From positions 1-64,000 of the forward strand of contig JADCBP010000002.1 in the NCBI GenBank assembly GCA_020253445.1: 64,000 nucleotides of DNA. Reading direction: 5' to 3'. Below are positions 58,523-64,000 of this stretch, one piece after another. Made by a program: the position numbers and the translations under genes. Position 1 is the stretch's first letter. Every line of letters begins with the position of its first letter. The stretch is from Methylobacterium sp. (GTDB lineage: Bacteria; Pseudomonadota; Alphaproteobacteria; Rhizobiales; Beijerinckiaceae). The notes under the pieces were generated by a model that worked only from the letters and a program-made list of their open reading frames with translations, searched no databases and was not told where the DNA came from.

Positions 58523-59467
58523 ATGCTTGAGGACCATGCCAACCGAGCAGAGGTTCCTTGGCCACAATTTGCCGCCGACCAGCGACGCGCTTTCTTGCTG
58601 AACCGACTTTCAGATTGGGAAGCGCCTGATGGGAAAAATTACCCTGCTCATTCACTTCGCTATCGGCTGCTCGAAGAGCTCACCAAAGACGCAGTGTTGA
58701 AGGTAAGTGCGACGAGCCAGCGCCGTGAAGCTGACCTTCAGAACGCCCTTCTCGACGCAGAAGAGCTAGTCAACGGCTTGTGGGACGCTGCCACCTCTTT
58801 CGAGGCTGACAGGAATCGGCGCGAATTCCTCAACTTTTGGCGGCACGCTGACAACCCAGCTTTGGTGATCAAGAATAAGGCTTACAAGTTGCCTGTTCGG
58901 AGTGAGGTTGAAGGTATCGCCTCGCACTACCTGAAGCAGTCTTTGCGTAGCCAGATGTTTGATCGGACTTTAGCCGATATGTTGCTGGCGCAAGAGCTTT
59001 ATCAATTTGCAGATGAGATGATCCACCCCGTCACGTTTCCCGGACTCCCATCGGCTTCGTCGCTAAAACAATCGCACCCACTGTGGCGCTTCGTTCGTGA
59101 AAACCTGATTGTTACCATTCTGTTTGCAGCGATCGGCTTTGCTGCAGCCTTCGGAATGCGAAATGGTATAGTTGGGGATTGGGCCGGGTGGATCGTCGGG
59201 GCGTGTTTTGCGCTTTGGTTCATAAACATCGCATGGTCATTCCTCGTGCTTCCATTTGTTTGGATGAAATGGTCGAAAGACCGAAAAAAGGTGCTGCAAC
59301 TGCTGGAAGTCATGGGCGCGACTTACGCACTGATGCATTCCGATGCTGTGATTTCAGCCAACCATGTTCTTGAAAGCGTGAAGGCATCAAGCGCCAGTGG
59401 CGTTGTTTGGCCCTCCCCGATTTACGTCCTGCTCGAAGATGTAATCTCGCGGGGCGGTCGTTTCTAA
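58523..59467 (+). CDS. Hypothetical two-helix membrane protein of foreign composition
   Basis: A 314-residue protein with visibly lower G+C and A/T-rich third positions compared with all neighbours, a sign of recent transfer. Residues 1-180 are soluble and mainly helical (LEELTKDAVLKVSATSQRRE, EFLNFWRHADNP). Two transmembrane helices follow (about 193-213 and 220-247), then a cytoplasmic tail with KKVLQLLEVMGATYALMHSD and a terminal WPSPIYVLLEDVISRGGRF. GGAG is seven bases upstream of the ATG. It lies exactly between the truncated narG and the 3' end of tRNA-Ser. I recognise no family; no integrase is present. Confidence 0.75.
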   Translation: MLEDHANRAEVPWPQFAADQRRAFLLNRLSDWEAPDGKNYPAHSLRYRLLEELTKDAVLKVSATSQRREADLQNALLDAEELVNGLWDAATSFEADRNRREFLNFWRHADNPALVIKNKAYKLPVRSEVEGIASHYLKQSLRSQMFDRTLADMLLAQELYQFADEMIHPVTFPGLPSASSLKQSHPLWRFVRENLIVTILFAAIGFAAAFGMRNGIVGDWAGWIVGACFALWFINIAWSFLVLPFVWMKWSKDRKKVLQLLEVMGATYALMHSDAVISANHVLESVKASSASGVVWPSPIYVLLEDVISRGGRF

Positions 59468-59619
59468 ATTCGCCTGAAATAGGCAGGCCGCACATTGGAC
59501 AAGCGCGCTGTCCGTTAGACGGCACGGCTCGACAGAGGCCCTAGCGACTCCCTTTTAGGGGAGCTATTATGGGGACGAGGGGAGTTAATTGCAGAAACCG
59601 CTTTATTTTCAAATGGTAA

Positions 59620-59709
59620 TGGCGGACAGGGAGGGATTCGAACCCTCGATAGAGTTGCCCCTATACACGCGTTCCAGGCGTGCGCCTTCAACCACTCGGC
59701 CACCTGTCC
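59620..59709 (-). tRNA. tRNA-Ser (anticodon GGA)
   Basis: A 90-nt class II tRNA on the minus strand with encoded CCA. The acceptor stem is GGACAGG / CCTGTCC with discriminator G. The D-arm contains GTGGCCGAGTGGTTGAAGG. The anticodon loop is CTGGAAC, giving GGA (reads UCC/UCU). A long variable arm (TATAGGGGCAACTCTA) marks it as serine type, and the T-arm is GGGTTCGAATCCC. Its first 30 nt are duplicated just upstream. Confidence 0.96.
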
Positions 59710-59845
59710 GTCCGCCTGCGCCCATCAGGCGCACGCATTTCTTTCCGAGGACAGATGCGATGCCCGAGGCATCGCTGTGCGCCTTCAACCACTCGGCCAC
59801 CTGTCCGTCCGCCTGCGCCCATCAGGCGCACGCATTTCTTTCCGA
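59680..59845. repeat. 69-bp exact direct repeat: duplicated 5' end of tRNA-Ser
   Basis: 59680-59748 and 59777-59845 are identical (69 bp, 97-bp period, 28-bp spacer). Each copy contains the first 30 nt of tRNA-Ser (59680-59709) plus 39 bp of its upstream flank, which includes the hairpin-forming GCCTGATGGGCGCAGGC-type text. The second copy is an orphan tRNA 5' fragment upstream of the real gene. The remainder of 59846-60057 up to msrA holds no gene that I can support. Confidence 0.9.
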
Positions 59846-60057
59846 TCTGAAGCCACAGGCATTCATCGCGCGAAAGTCGCGCGGGTTATGGCGGGAGGCC
59901 CGACAAAATGCAAGGCGGCTCGCGGCGCTTTTTCGAAAGCGGGCGTCGCTTTTCCCATACCGGGTCACGTGCCTGCGTGAGCGCGGCGAACGCCCTTGCG
60001 CGAAAGGCTGCGCGACCCCAGCTTTAGGGTTCATCCCCGGCCCTTCTGGAGGTTGCC

Positions 60058-60708
60058 ATGTTCTTCGCCCGCAAAGCCGTGACGCTTCCTCGCGCCGATG
60101 AGGCGCTGCCGGGCCGCTCGCAAGCCATTCCCACGGCCGCAACGCATTGGGTGTTTCGCAGGCCACTGAATGGCCCGAACCCCGAGGGCTTCGAGGAGGC
60201 CGTGTTCGGCATGGGCTGCTTCTGGGGTGCCGAGCGCAAGTTCTGGCAGATCGGCGACGGCATCTGGAGCACGGCGGCGGGTTACGCCGGTGGCTTCACG
60301 CCCAACCCCACCTACGAGGAGACTTGCTCCGGCCGCACGGGCCATACGGAAGTGGTGCGCGTGGTTTATGACCCCTCGAAGGTGCGCTTCGCCGATCTCC
60401 TGCGCATCTTCTGGGAGAATCACGATCCGACGCAGGGCATGCGGCAGGGCAACGATATCGGCACGCAATATCGCTCGGCGATCTTCGCCGCCAGCGAGGC
60501 GCAGCTCGCCGAGGCGAAGGCCTCGCGCGAGGCGTATCAGGCTCGGCTGAAGTCGGCGGGATACCCGGACATCACGACCGAGATCGCGCCAGCCGGGCCG
60601 TTCTACTTCGCAGAAGAATATCACCAGCAGTATCTGGCGAAGAACCCGAACGGCTATTGCGGGCTTGGCGGCACGGGCGTTTCCTGTCCCATCGGCCTCA
60701 AGACATAG
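60058..60708 (+). CDS. msrA: Peptide-methionine (S)-S-oxide reductase
   Basis: A 216-residue MsrA repairing oxidised methionine. The catalytic motif GCFWG has Cys54. The substrate pocket text [25 protein letters not shown] is intact, as is [20 protein letters not shown] near the C-terminus with a resolving cysteine pair ([13 protein letters not shown]). GGAGG is six bases upstream of the ATG. The N-terminal 40-residue extension (before [12 protein letters not shown]) is common in alphaproteobacterial forms. It is convergent with nhaA, 2 bp apart. Confidence 0.95.
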   Translation: MFFARKAVTLPRADEALPGRSQAIPTAATHWVFRRPLNGPNPEGFEEAVFGMGCFWGAERKFWQIGDGIWSTAAGYAGGFTPNPTYEETCSGRTGHTEVVRVVYDPSKVRFADLLRIFWENHDPTQGMRQGNDIGTQYRSAIFAASEAQLAEAKASREAYQARLKSAGYPDITTEIAPAGPFYFAEEYHQQYLAKNPNGYCGLGGTGVSCPIGLKT

Positions 60709-60710
60709 CG

Positions 60711-61874
60711 TCAGGGGCCGACAGGCGCGCGCTTCGCGGCGATCCACAGCACCAGCACGCCGAAGATCGCGCTGGCGAGCGATCCCACGATCACGCCCAG
60801 GCGCATGCGGTCCTGCAAGGCGGGATCGCTGAAGGAGAGCGAGCCGATGAAGAGGCTCATCGTAAAGCCAATGCCGCAGAGCACGGCCGCGCCATAAACC
60901 TGAAGCCAGGTGGAGCCCGCGGGCCTGGGTGAAAGCCCGGCCCGCACGGCGATCCATGTCGCGCCGAAGATGCCGAACTGCTTGCCCAGGAAGAGGCCGA
61001 GGATGATGCCCATCGTCAGCGGGGCGAAGAGCGCATCAAGCCCCATCCCGGCCAGTGGCACGCCGGCATTCGCGAAGGCGAAGATCGGCACGATGAGGAA
61101 GGACACCCAAGGCTTCAGCCCATGTTCGAGATCCTCCAGCGGCGTCGCGGCGGATTTCATGAGCAGCGGAACAACGAAGCCCATGGCGACACCGGCGAGC
61201 GTGGCATGCACGCCGGATTTCAGCACCAGAGCCCACATCACGATGCCCACCAGCATGTAGGCGGCAATGCGCCGCACACCGAGCCGATTGAACGCCACGA
61301 GAATCGCGAGGCAGACCATCGCGAGCCCCAGCATGGGGAGCGAGAGCTTCGCCGTGTAGAACACGGCGATCACCACCACGGCCATCAGGTCATCGATGAT
61401 CGCGATGGCCAGCACGAAGACCTTGAGACTGAAGGGCACAAGCCGGCCAAGCGCCGCGATGAGGCCCACGACGAAGGCAATGTCGGTCGCGGTCGGCACA
61501 GCCCAGGCCGTTATGTTCTGGGGCGAACCGCTGTTGAGTGCCACGAACAGCAGTGCCGGCACTGCGAAGCCGCCGCACGCGGCGATGAGCGGAAGCACGG
61601 CGCGCCGCCAATCGGAAAGTTCACCCGCGAGGAACTCGCGCTTGATTTCGAGGCCGACGAGCAGGAAGAAGATCGCCATCAGCCCGTCATTCACCCAAAG
61701 ACGCAATGGCTTGGCGATCGCGAAATCGCCGATGGCCACGTGAATGGGGAAGCCGAGAATCGCTGAATAGATGCCGGACAAGCCGGAATTGGCAAAGATC
61801 AGCGCAAGGATGGCAGAGGCTGCCAGGGCAAGGCCCGCCCAGCGTTCCATCGCGGCTTGGTCACCCGCGACCAT
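60711..61874 (-). CDS. nhaA: Na+/H+ antiporter NhaA
   Basis: About 387 residues with the NhaA fold. The ion-binding aspartate pair is in VLAIAIIDDLMAVVVIA, preceded by WAVPTATDIAFVVG. VNDGLMAIFFLLVGLEIKRE and GIGFTMSLFIGSLSF are family hallmarks. It exports Na+ in exchange for protons at alkaline pH. I start at 61874 with GAGGGGA upstream; the frame continues through the tandem repeat region without homology. Confidence 0.94.
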   Translation of the reverse strand: MVAGDQAAMERWAGLALAASAILALIFANSGLSGIYSAILGFPIHVAIGDFAIAKPLRLWVNDGLMAIFFLLVGLEIKREFLAGELSDWRRAVLPLIAACGGFAVPALLFVALNSGSPQNITAWAVPTATDIAFVVGLIAALGRLVPFSLKVFVLAIAIIDDLMAVVVIAVFYTAKLSLPMLGLAMVCLAILVAFNRLGVRRIAAYMLVGIVMWALVLKSGVHATLAGVAMGFVVPLLMKSAATPLEDLEHGLKPWVSFLIVPIFAFANAGVPLAGMGLDALFAPLTMGIILGLFLGKQFGIFGATWIAVRAGLSPRPAGSTWLQVYGAAVLCGIGFTMSLFIGSLSFSDPALQDRMRLGVIVGSLASAIFGVLVLWIAAKRAPVGP

Positions 61875-61967
61875 CGGCCATCCCCTCGCTTTCGGCTGGG
61901 ATGCCGGGTGCTTCCCAAGTCCGTCTCCCGGTGTTACTCGATACGAGCGAAATAGGGCCGATTTGGC

Positions 61968-62039
61968 CATTCGCCAAGCCCGAACCATTCGCCAAGCCCG
62001 AACACTTCGCCAAGCCCAAACACTTCGCCAAGCCCGAAC
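61968..62039. repeat. 18-bp tandem repeat, four units
   Basis: Units 61968-61985, 61986-62003, 62004-62021 and 62022-62039 share the core TTCGCCAAGCCC(G/A)AAC. Units 1 and 2 begin CA and units 3 and 4 begin AC. It lies in the divergent nhaA-UPF0114 promoter region, ending 13 bp before the UPF0114 start. The unit count may vary between strains. Confidence 0.9.
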
Positions 62040-62052
62040 GAGGAATGGCCCG

Positions 62053-62595
62053 ATGATCGAACGCCTTCTGGAGCGGTTTCTGTTTGCGAGCCGCTGGCTT
62101 CTCGCGCCCTTCTACGTGATGCTCGTGGCCGCCCTGGGCGTTCTGCTGCTGAAGGCGGGTCAGGAACTGGTTCATTTCGTCGGCCATGGCTACACGGCCA
62201 CCGAATCGGAGGTGATCCTGGGAGTTCTGGCGCTGGTGGACCTCACGCTGACAGGCTCGCTGATCGTGATCGTGATCTTCTCGGGCTACGAGAATTTTGT
62301 GTCGCGCATCGATCCGGGCCAGACCGAGGACTGGCCCGAATGGATGGGCAAGATCGACTTCACGGGCCTGAAGCTGAAGCTGCTCTCGTCGATTGTGGCC
62401 ATCTCGGCCATTCAGGTGCTCAAGGCCTTCATGAACGTGAAGAACACCACCGACCGCGACCTTATCTGGCTGGTCGCGATCCATATGGTCTTCGTGGTGT
62501 CTGGCCTCATCATGGCGCTGACGGATCGCTTCTCCGAAACGGCGCATGGCAAGAAGACCAGTGACAGGAAGGCCGGCACCGAACGCGGCCAATGA
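62053..62595 (+). CDS. UPF0114 family membrane protein (YqhA-like)
   Basis: A 180-residue integral membrane protein with four helices (LLAPFYVMLVAALGVLLL; ILGVLALVDLTLTGSLIVIV; a central segment; DLIWLVAIHMVFVVSGLIMAL). The text FSGYENFVSRIDPG and WMGKIDFTGLKLKLLSSIVA with ISAIQVLKAFMNV is the conserved UPF0114 core. The function is unknown; a transport or stress role is often guessed, without evidence here. GAGGA precedes the ATG. The 18-bp tandem repeats abut its leader. Confidence 0.88.
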   Translation: MIERLLERFLFASRWLLAPFYVMLVAALGVLLLKAGQELVHFVGHGYTATESEVILGVLALVDLTLTGSLIVIVIFSGYENFVSRIDPGQTEDWPEWMGKIDFTGLKLKLLSSIVAISAIQVLKAFMNVKNTTDRDLIWLVAIHMVFVVSGLIMALTDRFSETAHGKKTSDRKAGTERGQ

Positions 62596-62611
62596 AAAGG
62601 GGCATGCGGCC

Positions 62612-63076
62612 TCAGGCGGCGCGCGGCGAGGATTCAGAGGTCAGGATGGCAAAGAGCGCGGCAGGGTCATCCGCCTGCCGCAGCATCTGCACCTGCGCGG
62701 GCGAGCGGAAGAACCGCGCCACGCGTGAAAGCGCCTGCAGGTGATCGGCGCCCGCGCTTTCCGGCGCCAGCAGCACGAAGATGAGATCCACCGGCTGGCC
62801 ATCGACCGATTCGAAATCCACGGGCCGTCCGAGCCGGGCGAAGAGCCCGAAGAGATGCGACAGGCCGGGAATTGCCGCATGCGGGATCGCAACGCCCTGC
62901 CCGATGCCGGTGGAGCCGAGACGCTCCCGCTGGAGCAGTTGATCGAAGATAACGCGCTCCGGGCAACCGCTGATTTCGGCCGCACGCAGGGACAGCTCGT
63001 GCAGGAGCTGCTTCTTGCCGTTGGGCTTCAGATCCGAAAGCACGGCCTCCGGAACAAGGAGTGACGTAAGCGCCAT
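62612..63076 (-). CDS. ptsN: Nitrogen-PTS EIIA component (PtsN)
   Basis: A 154-residue EIIA-Ntr protein. The phosphorylatable histidine is His66 in GQGVAIPHAAIPG. QLLQRERLGSTGIG and FVLLAPESAGADHLQALSRV are conserved EIIA-Ntr blocks. It receives phosphate from the NPr arm and regulates K+ uptake and other processes. Within rpoN-hpf-ptsN order, the classical cluster, it is the last gene; 83 bp separate it from hpf. Confidence 0.94.
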   Translation of the reverse strand: MALTSLLVPEAVLSDLKPNGKKQLLHELSLRAAEISGCPERVIFDQLLQRERLGSTGIGQGVAIPHAAIPGLSHLFGLFARLGRPVDFESVDGQPVDLIFVLLAPESAGADHLQALSRVARFFRSPAQVQMLRQADDPAALFAILTSESSPRAA

Positions 63077-63159
63077 GACACCTGACCAAGCAGGCGGCGT
63101 GCCGTTCTGCGACGCCGACCCGGAAGTTGCACCTCAAGGGCTTTTCCGCCCCGCCCCTA

Positions 63160-63732
63160 TCAGCCGATATCGACCCAGCCGTAATGGCCATCCTTACGGC
63201 GGTAGAGCACATTCACGCGGCCGGTGCCAGCGTTTCGAAACACGAGCACCGGGAGATCCGATTTCTCGAAGGCCTCCACGGCGGAAGTGGTGCTGTGGCG
63301 CGGGGCATTCGCCACGGCCTCGGCAATGATCACCGCGCCGGCGCCTGTGGTGGCGACCACATCATCCTCGTCGTCCTCCGAATCGTCGAAGGCGGCCGGC
63401 GGGCTGGTGTCGAAGCTGTTGCTCACTACGCGATCCGCGCCGTGCTTGTCCTTCTTGCGCTTGAAGCGGCGCAGGGATTTCGCGATCCGCTCGATCGCGA
63501 CCGAGAGCGATTGATAGGCATCGGGCGCCTCGCCCGTCACATGCATCACCGGACCATGATCGAAGCGCACGGCGCATTCGGTCTTGAAGCCGATGCCATC
63601 GCGCGAGACCGTGACATGGCCGGTGAAGTTGGAATCGACATATTTCCGGATCACTTCGTTGAGACGATGCTCGGCCTGGTGGCGCAGCACTTCTCCGAGA
63701 TCGATGTTCTTGCCGGAAACACGGATTTCCAT
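63160..63732 (-). CDS. hpf: Ribosome hibernation promoting factor, long form
   Basis: A 190-residue long HPF. The N-terminal domain is MEIRVSGKNIDLGEVLRHQ, with SRDGIGFKTECAVRFDHGP and DAYQSLSVAIERIAKSLRRF. An acidic, disordered linker (FDDSEDDEDDV) follows. The C-terminal dimerisation domain is VFRNAGTGRVNVLYRRKDG, ending HYGWVDIG. Long HPF dimerises 70S ribosomes into inactive 100S particles in stationary phase. It is downstream of rpoN, as in relatives. Confidence 0.95.
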   Translation of the reverse strand: MEIRVSGKNIDLGEVLRHQAEHRLNEVIRKYVDSNFTGHVTVSRDGIGFKTECAVRFDHGPVMHVTGEAPDAYQSLSVAIERIAKSLRRFKRKKDKHGADRVVSNSFDTSPPAAFDDSEDDEDDVVATTGAGAVIIAEAVANAPRHSTTSAVEAFEKSDLPVLVFRNAGTGRVNVLYRRKDGHYGWVDIG

Positions 63733-63860
63733 GATCGACTCCCCTGTTCACGCCCCCGATTCCCCAGAGGCGATGGGAAAGGCTACGTCCGGCTGGCAGG
63801 GCTCGTCAATCGAAAGCAGCCAATGCCTGAACGGGCCGAAGCATCGTGCCTAACGCAGGA

Positions 63861-64000
63861 TCAACCCGCTTTCGCGCGAGGCATTGCGGCAAGTTTCTCG
63901 CGCCGGCGGATCGAGGAGGAGGCAATTCCCAACCCTTCCCGATATTTGGCGACCGTGCGCCGCGCGATATCGATACCCATTTCCCTGAGCTTGTCGACGA
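63861..64000 (-). CDS. rpoN: RNA polymerase sigma-54 factor (3' end only)
   Basis: The window edge cuts this gene; about 46 C-terminal codons are visible. The RpoN box, ARRTVAKYRE, is intact within DKLREMGIDIARRTVAKYRE and is followed by LGIASSSIRREKLAAMPRAKAG and the stop at 63861. The RpoN box contacts the -24 element of sigma-54 promoters. The upstream part lies beyond 64000. Its order with hpf and ptsN is the conserved sigma-54 locus. Confidence 0.93.
   Translation of the reverse strand, partial: VDKLREMGIDIARRTVAKYREGLGIASSSIRRREKLAAMPRAKAG

Noticed and set aside
59515-59800. Short minus-strand ORFs beginning MAEWLKAH over tRNA-Ser and its duplicate
   Set aside because: These peptides are the well-known false translation of tRNA genes, not proteins.

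Overview
The window looks like chromosomal DNA of a G+C-rich alphaproteobacterium, most likely of the order Hyphomicrobiales (Rhizobiales). The evidence is the combination of a RegB/RegA (ActS/ActR) redox two-component pair followed by mmcB, a usg-family gene, a DUF4170 gene, an rpoN-hpf-ptsN cluster, a perfect CtrA-type box before a penicillin-binding protein gene, and repeated short palindromes of the kind scattered through such genomes. Gene order and codon use are uniform except for one lower-G+C gene at 58.5-59.5 kb. I assign no genus.

Layout. 0-7 kb: tandem palindromic repeats, then a divergent FAD oxidoreductase / ALDH7-type dehydrogenase pair, a TraX-like membrane protein, and a CoA-transferase coupled to a TPP-dependent enzyme. 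7-16 kb: a class A PBP under a probable CtrA site, an MFS exporter, a YgjP-like metallopeptidase, PHB depolymerase, regB-regA, mmcB, and a collapsed GMC oxidoreductase pseudogene. 16-25 kb: a tetR-adaptor-RND efflux operon, an aminotransferase, MepA, an L,D-transpeptidase, and the tail of a vanished Bug-type binding protein. 25-36 kb: an ABC exporter, lepA, a GGDEF-EAL protein, transaldolase, an ScfR/RamB-like regulator divergent from isocitrate lyase, a DUF4170 protein and Usg. 36-42 kb: a small phasin-like protein, a CDF transporter, a valine-catabolism cluster (acyl-CoA dehydrogenase, unknown membrane protein, 3-hydroxyisobutyrate dehydrogenase), a nitroreductase and an O-antigen-ligase-like protein. 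42-51 kb: a complete dipeptide/oligopeptide ABC importer divergent from an M20 amidohydrolase, followed by mgsA-chrA. 51-55 kb: an IF-1 homologue, a lipoprotein hydrolase, an orphan sugar transferase, small ORFs and a dense palindrome cluster. 55-59.6 kb: a CDP-alcohol phosphatidyltransferase abutting a wrecked nar operon (narG missing its 5' half, narH fused to a probable narJ tail, narI absent), then a foreign-looking gene next to tRNA-Ser. 59.6-64 kb: a partial tRNA duplication, msrA, nhaA, a UPF0114 protein, ptsN, hpf and the 3' end of rpoN.

Together the genes describe an aerobic, PHB-using heterotroph with a glyoxylate shunt, amino-acid and peptide catabolism, and redox-responsive control. 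It once carried, and has lost, membrane-bound nitrate respiration. I found no phage, IS transposase, CRISPR array or recognisable defence island, and no convincing complete new system. The most noteworthy signals are the deletion-riddled nar operon beside the tRNA-Ser/foreign-gene junction, the two-type palindromic repeat family, several precise gene remnants, and an uncharacterised membrane protein translationally coupled to mmsB.
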